Part shown: piece by piece, positions 8,332 to 17,097 of the stretch
Layout of the letters: each line of letters begins with the position of its first letter
How positions within the stretch are numbered: position 1 is the stretch's first letter
From: Aquabacterium sp.
GTDB lineage: Bacteria; Pseudomonadota; Gammaproteobacteria; Burkholderiales; Burkholderiaceae_C
Length of the DNA stretch: 64,000 nucleotides
Reading direction: 5' to 3'
Assembly (NCBI GenBank): GCA_023266355.1
Contig: JAHFQM010000006.1
Coordinates: 1 to 64,000, forward strand
Position numbers and translations under genes: made by a program
Notes under the pieces: generated by a model
Database searches by the model: none
Seen by the model: the letters and a program-made list of their open reading frames with translations, nothing else
Told to the model about the DNA's origin: nothing

Positions 8332-10524
8332 ATGGCTGTTCCACCACGGTCCCGCGCGCCCCGCGCGCAGGCTGCATCCGAAGCTTCCTCTCGTGCCACC
8401 GCAGGTGACCGATCTGATGCGAGTTCCGCACCGAAAAAATCGACGGTGACGGCCGCCCCCAAGACCGTTGCGCCAGCGAAGAAAGCAGCGGCCAAAGCTC
8501 CTGCCAAAACCGCTGCGAAAACTGCTGCCAAAACCGCGGTGAAAAAGGCGCCCGCCCGCAAGGCTGCGGCCGGCAAGGCCTCTGCGGCCCAAGCGGCTCC
8601 CCTGGCTGCCGAGCACGCGGCCGTGCCACCCTTCGGCGCAGCCTCTGCCGGTTTCAGCGCCTCCTCGGCCACGGCCGCCGCCTCTGTCACCGAGGCCTGG
8701 CGCGAGCAGGTCGCCGCGGCACAGGCCTCGATGGCCAAGACTTTCGGTGCCAGCGCCAGCCATCCCAAGGACATGATGGGCGGGCTGCGCCAGATGTTCT
8801 CCGGGCAAGGCCTGCCCGCATGGGCGACGCCCGGGCAGCCCCAGGCGCCGGCATTGTCCGCCCTGCAACCGATGGCCAAGGCCGTCGAGGCCATGGGCCA
8901 GAGCGTGGGCGCCACGCTGAAGTCGCTGGTGGGCTTGTCCATCGCGCCTGAGCAGCTCCAGGGCATCCAGCAGGACTACCTCCAGCAGGCCAGCGCGCTG
9001 TGGAACCAGGCCCTGAACCAGCCTGCCGATGTCAAGATCGGCGACAAGCGCTTTGCCGCACCGGAGTGGACGCAGCAGCCCGGCAGCGCCTTCATGGCGG
9101 CGCTCTACCTGCTCAACGCCCGCACCCTGCAACGCCTGGCCGACAACCTGCAGGGCGAGGAAAAAGCCCGCCAGCGCGTGCGTTTCGCCGTGCAGCAATG
9201 GGCCGATGCAGCAGCCCCGTCGAACTTCCTGGCGTTCAACCCGGAAGCCCTGGCCAAGGCCGTGTCCACCAAGGGTGAAAGCATCACCCAGGGCCTGCAG
9301 CACCTCTTCCACGACATCCGCCAGGGCCACATGTCCCAGACGGACGAGAGCGTCTTCGAGGTTGGCGTCAACGTGGCCACCACGGCCGGCGCGGTGGTGT
9401 TCGAGAACGATTACTTCCAGCTCATCGAGTACACGCCGCTGACGCCCAAGGTGCACGAGACGCCGTTCCTGTTCGTGCCGCCGTGCATCAACAAGTACTA
9501 CATCCTCGACCTGCAGCCGGACAACTCCGTGGTGCGCTACCTGCTGTCGCAAGGCCACCGCGTGTTCATGGTCAGTTGGGTCAATGCCGATGACAACCTG
9601 GCGCAGTCCACCTGGGACGACTATGTCGAGCACGGGGTGGTCAAGGCCATCGACGTCACCCGCGACATCACCGGCGAAGACCAGGTCAACGCACTGGGCT
9701 TCTGCGTCGGCGGCACCCTGATCGCCACGGCCCTGGCCACGCTGGCCGCGCAAGGCCGCAAGCCGGTCAAGAGCCTGACCCTGCTCACCGCCTTCCTGGA
9801 CTTCGTCAACACCGGCACGATGGACGTGTTCGTGGACGAGGCCATGGTGCGCATGCGCGAGATGTCCATCGGCCCCAACAGCCCGGCCAAGGGCGGCCTG
9901 ATGCGTGGCGGCGAGCTGGCCACGACCTTCTCCTTCCTGCGCGCCAACGACCTGGTCTGGAACTACGTCATCGGCAACTACCTCAAGGGCGAAATGCCCC
10001 CGGCCTTTGACCTGCTGTACTGGAACAGCGACAGCACCAACCTGCCAGGCCCCATGTACACCTGGTACCTGCGCAACACCTACCTGGAAAACAAGCTGTG
10101 CCAGCCTGGCGCGGTGACGGTGTGCGGCGTGCCGCTGGACATGCGCGGCCTGGACATGCCCACCTTCATCTACGGCTCGCGCGAAGACCACATCGTGCCT
10201 TGGGACAGCGCCTACGCGTCCACCCAGGTCGTCACGGGTCCGACCACTTTCGTGCTGGGCGCTTCGGGCCACATCGCCGGTGTCATCAACCCGCCGGAGA
10301 AGAAAAAACGCAGCCACTGGACGAACTCGGCACGGCGTTTGCCCGCGACTGGGCAAGCGTGGCTGGCGTCCGCGCAAGAGCACACCGGCAGCTGGTGGCC
10401 GGTGTGGGCCGAGTGGCTGGCGTCGCACGCCGGTGACATGGTGCCCGCACCCCGCCAGCCCGGCAGCAAGCAGTACCCCGTCATCGAAGCCGCGCCTGGC
10501 CGGTATGTGAAGCGCAAGGCGTGA
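8332..10524 (+). CDS. phaC: Class I polyhydroxyalkanoate synthase with long Lys/Ala-rich N-terminal extension
   Basis: Polymerises (R)-3-hydroxybutyryl-CoA into PHB on the granule surface. Of 730 residues, about 1-125 form an unusual low-complexity extension rich in Lys, Ala and Pro (KKAAAKAPAK, AAKTAAKTAVKK). The rest is a normal class I synthase, including PHA-synthase N-terminal and alpha/beta-hydrolase domains. The lipase-like box GFCVGG carries the catalytic Cys458; Asp619 (SREDHIVPW) and His647 (GASGHIAG) complete the triad. In Cupriavidus necator PhaC1 the Cys is residue 319, so the extra length is about 140 residues. AGGAG five bases before the ATG strongly supports this start. It is followed by phaA and phaB on the same strand. 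Confidence 0.95.
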   Translation: MAVPPRSRAPRAQAASEASSRATAGDRSDASSAPKKSTVTAAPKTVAPAKKAAAKAPAKTAAKTAAKTAVKKAPARKAAAGKASAAQAAPLAAEHAAVPPFGAASAGFSASSATAAASVTEAWREQVAAAQASMAKTFGASASHPKDMMGGLRQMFSGQGLPAWATPGQPQAPALSALQPMAKAVEAMGQSVGATLKSLVGLSIAPEQLQGIQQDYLQQASALWNQALNQPADVKIGDKRFAAPEWTQQPGSAFMAALYLLNARTLQRLADNLQGEEKARQRVRFAVQQWADAAAPSNFLAFNPEALAKAVSTKGESITQGLQHLFHDIRQGHMSQTDESVFEVGVNVATTAGAVVFENDYFQLIEYTPLTPKVHETPFLFVPPCINKYYILDLQPDNSVVRYLLSQGHRVFMVSWVNADDNLAQSTWDDYVEHGVVKAIDVTRDITGEDQVNALGFCVGGTLIATALATLAAQGRKPVKSLTLLTAFLDFVNTGTMDVFVDEAMVRMREMSIGPNSPAKGGLMRGGELATTFSFLRANDLVWNYVIGNYLKGEMPPAFDLLYWNSDSTNLPGPMYTWYLRNTYLENKLCQPGAVTVCGVPLDMRGLDMPTFIYGSREDHIVPWDSAYASTQVVTGPTTFVLGASGHIAGVINPPEKKKRSHWTNSARRLPATGQAWLASAQEHTGSWWPVWAEWLASHAGDMVPAPRQPGSKQYPVIEAAPGRYVKRKA

Positions 10525-10528
10525 TCCT

Positions 10529-10547
10529 GGCCCGCCACAAGCGGGCC
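10529..10547 (+). other. Stem-loop between phaC and phaA
   Basis: GGCCCGC and GCGGGCC form a perfect 7-bp stem with a 5-base loop, four bases after the phaC stop. There is no T run. It may protect or attenuate the operon mRNA and so set the phaC to phaAB ratio. Confidence 0.5.
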
Positions 10548-10596
10548 GACACCGTTTCCGCCAACCTCAGCGGAACACCCTCTTTTGGAGAAGAGC

Positions 10597-11775
10597 ATGT
10601 CTGACATCGTCATCGTTGCCGCCGCACGCACCGCCGTGGGCAAATTCGGCGGGAGCCTCGCCAAGACCCCGGCGTCCGAGCTGGGCGCCATCGTCATCCA
10701 GGACCTGCTGCGCCGCAGTGGCCTGCCTGGCGATCAGATCAGCGAAGTGATCCTGGGCCAGGTGCTGCAGGCCGGTTGCGGCCAGAACCCCGCGCGCCAG
10801 GCCGTGATCAAGTCCGGCCTGCCCAACGCCGTGCCCGCCATGACCATCAACAAGGTCTGCGGCTCGGGCCTGAAGGCCGTGATGCTGGCCGTCCAGGCCA
10901 TCCGCGACGGCGATGCCGAGATCGTGATCGCCGGTGGCCAGGAAAACATGAGCGCTTCCCCGCACGTGGTGCCGAATTCGCGCGACGGCCAGCGCATGGG
11001 CAACTGGAGCATGGTGGATTCCATGATCAACGACGGCCTCTGGGACGTGTACAACCAGTACCACATGGGCATCACCGCCGAAAACGTGGCCAAGCAGTAC
11101 AGCATCAGCCGGGAAGCGCAGGACGCGCTGGCCCTGGCCTCACAGCAAAAAGCTGCGGCAGCTCAGGAAGCCGGCCGCTTCAAGGACGAGATCGTGCCTG
11201 TGCACATCCCGCAGAAAAAGGGCGACCCGCTGGTGTTCGATGCCGACGAGTTCATCAACCGCAAGTCCACCGCCGAGGTGCTGGCCGGCTTGCGTCCCGC
11301 CTTCGACAAGGCCGGTTCTGTGACCGCAGGCAATGCCTCGGGCATCAACGACGGCGCTGCCGCGGTGATGGTCATGAGCGCCAAGAAGGCTGAGCAGTTG
11401 GGTCTGACGGTGCTGGGCCGCATCGCGTCTTACGCCAGCGCTGGCCTGGACCCGGCCACGATGGGCATGGGCCCGGTGCCTGCGTCGCGCCGCGCCCTGG
11501 AGCGCGCCGGCTGGAAGGCCGCCGATCTGGACCTGCTGGAAATCAACGAAGCCTTTGCCGCACAGGCCTGCGCCGTGCACCAGGAAATGGGCTGGGACAC
11601 CAGCAAGGTGAACGTCAACGGCGGTGCCATCGCCATCGGTCACCCCATCGGCGCGTCTGGTTGCCGCATCCTGGTCACGCTGCTGCACGAAATGGCCCGC
11701 CGCGACGCCAAGAAGGGCATCGCTTCGCTGTGCATCGGCGGTGGCATGGGCGTGGCCCTGACCATCGAGCGCTGA
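10597..11775 (+). CDS. phaA: Acetyl-CoA acetyltransferase (beta-ketothiolase)
   Basis: Condenses two acetyl-CoA to acetoacetyl-CoA, the first step of PHB synthesis. The 392-residue protein has all thiolase residues: nucleophile Cys88 in INKVCGSGLKAV, His349 in GGAIAIGHPIGASG and Cys379 in SLCIGGGMG. This numbering is almost identical to the Zoogloea biosynthetic thiolase. The ATG at 10597 has GGAG seven to ten bases upstream; a TTG at 10585 is in frame but would sit before that site. It is the second gene of phaC-phaA-phaB. Confidence 0.96.
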   Translation: MSDIVIVAAARTAVGKFGGSLAKTPASELGAIVIQDLLRRSGLPGDQISEVILGQVLQAGCGQNPARQAVIKSGLPNAVPAMTINKVCGSGLKAVMLAVQAIRDGDAEIVIAGGQENMSASPHVVPNSRDGQRMGNWSMVDSMINDGLWDVYNQYHMGITAENVAKQYSISREAQDALALASQQKAAAAQEAGRFKDEIVPVHIPQKKGDPLVFDADEFINRKSTAEVLAGLRPAFDKAGSVTAGNASGINDGAAAVMVMSAKKAEQLGLTVLGRIASYASAGLDPATMGMGPVPASRRALERAGWKAADLDLLEINEAFAAQACAVHQEMGWDTSKVNVNGGAIAIGHPIGASGCRILVTLLHEMARRDAKKGIASLCIGGGMGVALTIER

Positions 11776-11841
11776 GCACGCACACCGCATTTCACCAAGA
11801 ACTTGTCAACTGCAGTTTCTTACCCCAACGAGGAGCGTTCC

Positions 11842-12579
11842 ATGAGTCAAAAAGTAGCCTACGTGACCGGTGGCATGGGTGGCATCGGTACCGCCATCTG
11901 CCAGCGTCTGCACAAAGACGGTTTCAAGGTCATCGCCGGCTGCGGCCCCAGCCGCGACCACGCCAAGTGGATCGATGAGCAAAAAGCCCTGGGCTACACC
12001 TTCTACGCTTCGGTTGGCAACGTGTCCGACTGGGATTCGACCGTGGAAGCGTTCAAGAAGACCAAGGCCGAGCACGGCCCCGTGGACGTGCTGGTGAACA
12101 ACGCCGGCATCACCAAGGACGGCATGTTCCGCAAGATGAGCAAGAGCGACTGGGACTCGGTGATCGACACCAACCTCAACAGCCTGTTCAATGTCACCAA
12201 GCAGGTGATCGACGACATGGTGGACCGCGGTTGGGGTCGCATCGTCAACATCAGCTCGGTGAACGGCGAAAAGGGCCAGTTCGGCCAGACCAACTACTCG
12301 GCCGCCAAGGCGGGCATGCACGGCTTCACCATGGCCCTGGCCCAGGAAGTGGCCAACAAGGGCGTGACGGTGAACACCGTGTCCCCCGGCTACATCGGCA
12401 CCGACATGGTTCGTTCGATCCGTCCGGACGTGCTGGACAAGATCGTGGCCACCATCCCGGTGAAGCGCCTGGGCACGCCTGAGGACATCGCGTCCATGGT
12501 GTCGTGGGTGTCGAGCGACGAGTCGGGCTTCGCCACGGGCGCGGATTTCTCGGTCAACGGCGGCCTGCACATGGGCTGA
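11842..12579 (+). CDS. phaB: Acetoacetyl-CoA reductase (NADPH-dependent)
   Basis: Reduces acetoacetyl-CoA to (R)-3-hydroxybutyryl-CoA for PhaC. It is a 245-residue short-chain dehydrogenase with cofactor loop GGMGGIGTAICQ near residues 10-21, NNAG at 86-89, and catalytic Ser139, Tyr152 and Lys156 (NISSVNG, NYSAAKAG). FRKM and the GYIGTDMVRSIR segment fit PhaB enzymes. The ATG at 11842 follows GAGGAG by about six bases; an upstream in-frame start at 11803 has none. It is the last gene of the operon, with an intrinsic terminator about 60 bases downstream. Confidence 0.96.
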   Translation: MSQKVAYVTGGMGGIGTAICQRLHKDGFKVIAGCGPSRDHAKWIDEQKALGYTFYASVGNVSDWDSTVEAFKKTKAEHGPVDVLVNNAGITKDGMFRKMSKSDWDSVIDTNLNSLFNVTKQVIDDMVDRGWGRIVNISSVNGEKGQFGQTNYSAAKAGMHGFTMALAQEVANKGVTVNTVSPGYIGTDMVRSIRPDVLDKIVATIPVKRLGTPEDIASMVSWVSSDESGFATGADFSVNGGLHMG

Positions 12580-12636
12580 TGCCTGGCGCGGGGGATGCCC
12601 CCCCAGCCCTGAAAAGCTCCCTAAAAAGCTTCCTCT

Positions 12637-12673
12637 AAAGCCCCCTGATGGTTTCGCCGCAGGGGGCTTTTTC
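12637..12673 (+). terminator. Intrinsic terminator of phaCAB
   Basis: GCCCCCTG (12640-12647) pairs with CAGGGGGC (12660-12667), followed by TTTTTC. Read on the minus strand it also ends in TTTA, so it may weakly serve the convergent small gene at 12720-13043. Confidence 0.9.
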
Positions 12674-12696
12674 TTGGCTTGCTGGCTGCGGCCCTT

Positions 12697-12724
12697 CAGG
12701 CAGTCAGGCAGTCAGGCTGTCAGG
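12697..12724. repeat. Three tandem 8-bp repeats (CAGGCAGT)
   Basis: CAGGCAGT, CAGGCAGT and CAGGCTGT run head to tail, followed by a partial copy. They lie at the 3' end of the small minus-strand gene, just past the phaB terminator. Probably simple replication slippage. Confidence 0.7.
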
Positions 12725-13043
12725 CGATGGCTTCTTGTTCCATGACCATGCGGTCCAGTGCGGCGCAGACCTCGGCAAAGCGACCTGCGATCACGGTGCG
12801 GCGTGCGTCTTGTGGGTCTGCGGAAATGCGCAGGCGCGGCGTGGCATGGGGTGGCGTGTGGCCGTTGGCGCGTGTGGACTGACCCGCCGCAGACGGCCGG
12901 GCAGGGCTGCCCCAGGGGGTGATGGGCCGAGGGCGCACCGGCGCTGGTGCGCTGGGCCGTGCCGGATGGCCGGGTTCTGCCAGAGCGGCGACCAGGCCAG
13001 ACTGCTGGCGAACGGCGAAAGCGCGTGCAAGGTGATGAATCAT
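12720..13043 (-). CDS. Small hypothetical protein
   Basis: The 107-residue product starts MIHHLARAFAVRQQSGLVAA, has a long Pro/Arg/Ala-rich middle, and ends in a conserved-looking segment (RISADPQDARRTVIAGRFAE then VCAALDRMVMEQEA) that should form two helices. GGAG lies seven to ten bases before the ATG at 13043, which I prefer over an upstream start at 13148. It is on the same strand as lexA, about 150 bases downstream, so it could be read through from lexA. Function unknown. Confidence 0.6.
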   Translation of the reverse strand: MIHHLARAFAVRQQSGLVAALAEPGHPARPSAPAPVRPRPITPWGSPARPSAAGQSTRANGHTPPHATPRLRISADPQDARRTVIAGRFAEVCAALDRMVMEQEAIA

Positions 13044-13195
13044 GTTGAACTCCAGTGATGCTTGAGAAGTTCGGCAGGATTCAGACGATGAGACCACCAC
13101 GCGGGATCGCACCACCAAGCTGGTGACGCAAATGCCCGCCACCCGCATGGTGGCGACGGATGTGATCAGGTGCGGACGCTGGGGCCTCAGGGCCC

Positions 13196-13906
13196 TCAGT
13201 TCAGCACCTGATTTCGGATCAGGCCCACGGCCAGTCCTTCGAGCTCGAAATCGGTCGAATCGGGCGGCACCACGATGGGTTGGAAATCGGCGTTCTCAGG
13301 CAGCAGCTCGATGCCTTGCGCGGTGCGCTGGAAACGCTTGACGGTGACTTCGTCGCCCAGGCGCGCCACGACGATCTGGCCGTTGCGGGCCTCGCGGGTG
13401 CGGGCCACGGCCAGCAGGTCGCCGTCGAGGATGCCGATGTCTTTCATGCTCATGCCGCGCACGCGCAGCAGGTAGTCGGGCCGGCGAGCGAACAGGCTGG
13501 GTTCGACCGCGTAGCTTTGCTCGACGTGCTCCTGGGCGAGGATGGGGCTGCCTGCGGCCACACGGCCCACCAGCGGCAGCACCAACTGCTCCAGGCCGGG
13601 CAGGGCGAGGTTGAAGGGCAGGCCGGTGCCCGAGTCGCTGTCGGTGTTCTTGCGGCGGCTTTCGTTGACGGTGCGCAGCGTGCCGGCCTTCAGGCGGATG
13701 CCGCGCGAGGTGCCGCCCACCAGCTCGATCACGCCCTTGCGGGCCAGGGCCTGCAGGTGTTCTTCGGCGGCATTGACCGAGCGAAAGCCCAGCTCAGCGG
13801 CGATTTCGGCCCGGGTGGGTGGCGCACCGGTGCGCGCGATGCTGCGCTGGATCAGCTCGAAGATCTGTTGCTGGCGCGGCGTGAGTTTGGGTTTATCGTT
13901 GGTCAT
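13196..13906 (-). CDS. lexA: SOS repressor LexA
   Basis: Represses DNA-damage genes and cleaves itself when RecA is activated. The 236-residue protein has an N-terminal winged helix-turn-helix ([33 protein letters not shown]), an acidic/Ser-rich linker around 80-95, and the S24 peptidase fold. The scissile bond is Ala118-Gly119 (GRVAAGSP); Ser153 (RGMSMKDIG) and Lys190 (EVTVKRFQ) form the catalytic dyad. It is longer than E. coli LexA (202) because of the linker. The ATG at 13906 gives a standard N-terminus although the frame stays open upstream. Two LexA-box-like sites lie 45-80 bases upstream, so autoregulation is expected. Confidence 0.96.
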   Translation of the reverse strand: MTNDKPKLTPRQQQIFELIQRSIARTGAPPTRAEIAAELGFRSVNAAEEHLQALARKGVIELVGGTSRGIRLKAGTLRTVNESRRKNTDSDSGTGLPFNLALPGLEQLVLPLVGRVAAGSPILAQEHVEQSYAVEPSLFARRPDYLLRVRGMSMKDIGILDGDLLAVARTREARNGQIVVARLGDEVTVKRFQRTAQGIELLPENADFQPIVVPPDSTDFELEGLAVGLIRNQVLN

Positions 13907-13950
13907 GGCAACGAGGTGTGGGCGCTGGCCCACCTGGACCGTGGTGATGG

Positions 13951-13984
13951 GTGTGATTCTATACAGTACTGTTTGGATGTCCAG
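13951..13984. promoter_or_regulatory. Two tandem LexA (SOS) box-like sites
   Basis: GTGT-N8-ACAG (13951-13966) and CTGT-N8-CCAG (13969-13984) each match CTGT-N8-ACAG at seven of eight fixed positions and are 18 bases centre to centre. Between them lies the palindrome ACAGTACTGT. They sit in the 117-bp gap between lexA and the divergent asparaginase gene, so they could control both. Confidence 0.7.
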
Positions 13985-14023
13985 TGTTTTTGCGCAACAC
14001 CCCTGTTGCGCGGCGGAGCGGCC

Positions 14024-15028
14024 ATGGCGCACGTGCTGATCCTGGGCACCGGCGGCACCATCGCCGGCACGGGCACCGACCCTGCCCGTGCCTGGGCCTA
14101 CCAGGCGGCCCAGTTGGGTGTGGCGCAGCTGGTGGCAGCGGTGCCCGAGTTGGCGGCCATCCCCCTGGCGACGCAGCAGGTCGCGCAGATCGACAGCAAG
14201 GACATGGCCTGGCCGGTGTGGCAAGCCCTGGCCCAGGCGCTGGACGCGGCCATGCAGGACTCGGCGGTCGAAGCCATCGTCATCACCCATGGCACCGACA
14301 CACTGGAAGAAACCGCTTGCTTGCTGCACCACCTCCATGACGGCCGCAAGCCCATCGTGCTGACCGCGGCCATGCGCCCAGCCACGGCCCCCGACGCCGA
14401 TGGGCCACGCAACCTGCGCGATGCCGTGCGGCTTGCGCACACAGCGGCCGGCCTGGGCCTGGGCGGTGTGGTCGCGGTGATGCAGGGGCGGGTGTGGGCT
14501 GGCATCCACGTGCGCAAGGCCCACAGCCATGCCTTGGACGCGTTCGACGCGGGTGGGGCCGCACCGCTGGCGGTGCTCAACGATGCCGGTGAGGTGTTGG
14601 CGAGCGCGGGGGCGGCCTCCTGGATGGCGGCCTGGCCCCGCGGCGACGGCATGGGGTGGGCGAGGGTGTCGTCACCGATGCCACCTCGCGTTGAAGTCGT
14701 GCTGAGCCATGCCGATGCCGATGGCTGGTGGGTGGACGCGGCCTTGCGCCAGTCTGCCGACGATGCGGCAGCGGGTGATCCCCAGCGCCATGCCCAGGTC
14801 TTGCGGGGACTGGTCGTGGCCGCGACGGGCCATGGCACGGTGAACGCTGGCTTGGAGGCTGCGCTGCAACGTGCCGCCGCGCAAGGCGTGGTGGTCTGGC
14901 GCAGCAGCCGCGTGGCGCGTGGTGGCGTGACGCCGCGAGAGGGCGATGTCTGGCCGGCGGCGGGCACGCTCACGCCGGCGCAGGCGCGCGTGGCCTTGCA
15001 ACTGCGTTTGCTGGCGGCCCAGGTTTGA
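14024..15028 (+). CDS. L-asparaginase
   Basis: Hydrolyses L-asparagine to aspartate and ammonia. The 334-residue protein has both signatures of the bacterial family: GTGGTIAGT near residues 8-16, holding the nucleophile Thr12, and [10 protein letters not shown] with the second catalytic Thr-Asp pair. Its length equals type I/II asparaginases. No signal peptide is visible, so it is probably cytoplasmic. The ATG at 14024 has GGAG about nine bases upstream, and the open frame extends far upstream only as an antisense shadow of lexA. Divergent from lexA with SOS-like boxes between them. Confidence 0.9.
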   Translation: MAHVLILGTGGTIAGTGTDPARAWAYQAAQLGVAQLVAAVPELAAIPLATQQVAQIDSKDMAWPVWQALAQALDAAMQDSAVEAIVITHGTDTLEETACLLHHLHDGRKPIVLTAAMRPATAPDADGPRNLRDAVRLAHTAAGLGLGGVVAVMQGRVWAGIHVRKAHSHALDAFDAGGAAPLAVLNDAGEVLASAGAASWMAAWPRGDGMGWARVSSPMPPRVEVVLSHADADGWWVDAALRQSADDAAAGDPQRHAQVLRGLVVAATGHGTVNAGLEAALQRAAAQGVVVWRSSRVARGGVTPREGDVWPAAGTLTPAQARVALQLRLLAAQV

Positions 15029-15049
15029 GCGTTGGGCAAAGGGGCGGGC

Positions 15050-15814
15050 TCAGCGTCCGCCGCTGACGTCCAGGATGGCCCCGGCCGTGTAGCTGGCCTC
15101 GTCCGACATCAACCAGGCAATCGCCTGGGCCACCTCTTCTGGCTGCGCGGCCCGCCGCATGGGCAGCACCGAGGCCATCTGCTGGGCTCGGTCGGGTTCG
15201 CCGCCGGTGGCGTGGATGCCTGTGTCCGTGATGCCTGGGCGCACCGCCGACACCCGCACGCCCTCGGCCGCGACCTCGCGCGCCAGACCTTGCGTGAAGG
15301 TGTCGATGGCGCCTTTGCTGGCGGCGTAGTCCACGTACTGGGCGGGTGAGCCCGAGCGCACCGCGCTGCTCGACACGTTGATGATGACGCCGCCCCTGCC
15401 CCCGTGGCGGCTGGACATGCGCCGCACCGCCTCGCGCGCGCACAGCATCGGGCCAAGCACGTTGACGTCCAGCATGCGCCGCAGGCGTTCGCCGCTCATG
15501 GCGTCGAGGCGCGCGGTTTGGTCCACGATGCCGGCGTTGTTCACGAGCCCGCTCAGCGCGAACGGCGACTTGTCCACTTCAGCGAACAGCGCCATGACCT
15601 CGGCCTCATGCGCCAGGTCAGCTTGAGCGATGATCGCGTGTGGTGCCCCCAAGCGCAGGCAATCTTGTGCCACGGCCTGGGCCAGATCGGCCCGGTGCGC
15701 GAAGTGGACGATGAGGGCGTGGCCGCGCTGGGCCAGCAGCCGCGCGGTGGCGGCGCCAATGCCCTGGCTGGCGCCGGTGACCAGGCTGAGCGGGGTGGTG
15801 GGGGTGGCTTGCAT
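15050..15814 (-). CDS. SDR family oxidoreductase
   Basis: Short-chain dehydrogenase/reductase of 254 residues; substrate unknown. It shows the cofactor loop TGASQGIGAA near residues 13-22, NNAG in the 90s, a catalytic Ser in INVSSSAVRSG and YVDYAASKGA (Tyr-x-x-x-Lys is YAASK). The C-terminal PGITDTGIHA and SGGR ending fit FabG-like or glucose-dehydrogenase-like sugar or acyl reductases. It is convergent with the asparaginase gene (21-bp gap) and divergent from macA. The ATG at 15814 has no clear ribosome site. Confidence 0.85.
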   Translation of the reverse strand: MQATPTTPLSLVTGASQGIGAATARLLAQRGHALIVHFAHRADLAQAVAQDCLRLGAPHAIIAQADLAHEAEVMALFAEVDKSPFALSGLVNNAGIVDQTARLDAMSGERLRRMLDVNVLGPMLCAREAVRRMSSRHGGRGGVIINVSSSAVRSGSPAQYVDYAASKGAIDTFTQGLAREVAAEGVRVSAVRPGITDTGIHATGGEPDRAQQMASVLPMRRAAQPEEVAQAIAWLMSDEASYTAGAILDVSGGR

Positions 15815-15882
15815 GGCGCCAATTTACATGCCCTTCACACGCCGGCGGCGAACCGGACACACGGATTTGAGACACTGACTGG

Positions 15883-17094
15883 ATGAACTGGATGACATTC
15901 AAATGGTTGAGGGGCTGGCGCTTGGGGCTCGTCCTCGTGATGCTGGCTGCGGCGGCGTATGGCGTGAAGCGCGTGTTTTTCACGGCGCCCGCGGCACCGC
16001 AGGTGATCACCGCCAAAGTGGTGTCTGACGAGCTGGAGGACACCGTGCTGGCCAGCGGCACCATGCTGGCCTCGCGCGAGGTCAACGTCGGTGCGCAGGC
16101 CACTGGCCAGATCAAGCGCATCTACGTGGACCTGGGCGACAAGGTCAAAAAGGGCGACCTGATCGCCGAGATCGACTCCACCACGCAGACCAACGCCCTG
16201 CGCAACGCCGAAGCCCAGATCGCCTTGCTGCAGGCGCAACGCCGGGCCAAGCAGGCCTTGCTCAAGCAGGCCCAGCTCAACCTGACGCGCAAGCAGTCCC
16301 TGAGCCAGCAAGACGCCGGCTCGCGCTCAGACCTCGAAGATGCCGAAGCCGCGGTGGGCACAACGTCTGCCGATCTGGGCGCACTGGACGCCCAGATCAA
16401 GCAGGCCAGCATCTCGCTGGACACCGCCCGCGTGAATCTGGGCTACACGAAGATGACGGCACCGATCGATGGCACCGTGATCGCCATCGTGCTGGAAGAA
16501 GGCCGCACCGTGAACGCCTTGCAGGCGGCACCGACGGTCATCAAGCTGGCCAAGCTGGACCAGATCCTGGTGCGCGCCCAGATTTCCGAAGCCGACGTGG
16601 TGCGCGTGAAAGCCGGGCTGCCTGCCTACTTCACCATCCTGGGCGATCCCAGCCACCGCTACGAGACGACGCTGCGCGCCATCGAGCCCGTGCCGGAAGT
16701 GAACCAGACGGACACCAAGGTCACCACCGCCACCGCCACCACCACGGCCATCTACTACAACGGCCTCTTTGACATCCCCAACACCGATGGCCGCCTGCGC
16801 CCGCTGATGACGGCGCAGGTCAACATCGTGCTCAACAAGGTGGACAAGGCCCTCATCATCCCGGCCAGTGCCCTGGGCAAACGCGATCGCAAGACCAAGG
16901 CCTACACCGTCAGCGTGCTGGAAACCCAGGGCGAGACCAAGAAGGTGGTGCCGCGGCAGGTCAAGATCGGCCTGAACAACCGCGTGCAGGCACAGGTGCT
17001 GGAAGGCCTGAAAGAGGGCGAAGAGGTCGTGGTGGGCGAGGCCACCGGCGGCTCGGGCGGTGGCAGTGGACGTCGCCCGGGCGGCATGTTCTGA
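15883..17094 (+). CDS. macA: Efflux periplasmic adaptor subunit (MacA family)
   Basis: Periplasmic adaptor of an ABC-type tripartite pump. The 403-residue protein has an N-terminal membrane anchor (residues ~10-30, LGLVLVMLAAAAYGVKRVFF), a lipoyl half-motif with VNVGAQATGQIKRIYVDLGD, a coiled-coil hairpin (NALRNAEAQIALLQAQRRAK), the second half GYTKMTAPIDGTVIAI, a beta barrel, and a Gly-rich C-terminus. ATATATTTAIYYNG is typical of MacA. The macB gene begins three bases after its stop and an outer-membrane factor follows, so this is a complete MacAB-TolC-like operon. Likely substrates (macrolides, lipopeptides or siderophores) cannot be read from sequence. Confidence 0.92.
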   Translation: MNWMTFKWLRGWRLGLVLVMLAAAAYGVKRVFFTAPAAPQVITAKVVSDELEDTVLASGTMLASREVNVGAQATGQIKRIYVDLGDKVKKGDLIAEIDSTTQTNALRNAEAQIALLQAQRRAKQALLKQAQLNLTRKQSLSQQDAGSRSDLEDAEAAVGTTSADLGALDAQIKQASISLDTARVNLGYTKMTAPIDGTVIAIVLEEGRTVNALQAAPTVIKLAKLDQILVRAQISEADVVRVKAGLPAYFTILGDPSHRYETTLRAIEPVPEVNQTDTKVTTATATTTAIYYNGLFDIPNTDGRLRPLMTAQVNIVLNKVDKALIIPASALGKRDRKTKAYTVSVLETQGETKKVVPRQVKIGLNNRVQAQVLEGLKEGEEVVVGEATGGSGGGSGRRPGGMF

Positions 17095-17097
17095 GCG

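Noticed and set aside
12697..12724. Short direct repeats as a CRISPR-like array
   Set aside because: Units are 8 bp, head to tail with no spacers. No cas genes exist in the window.
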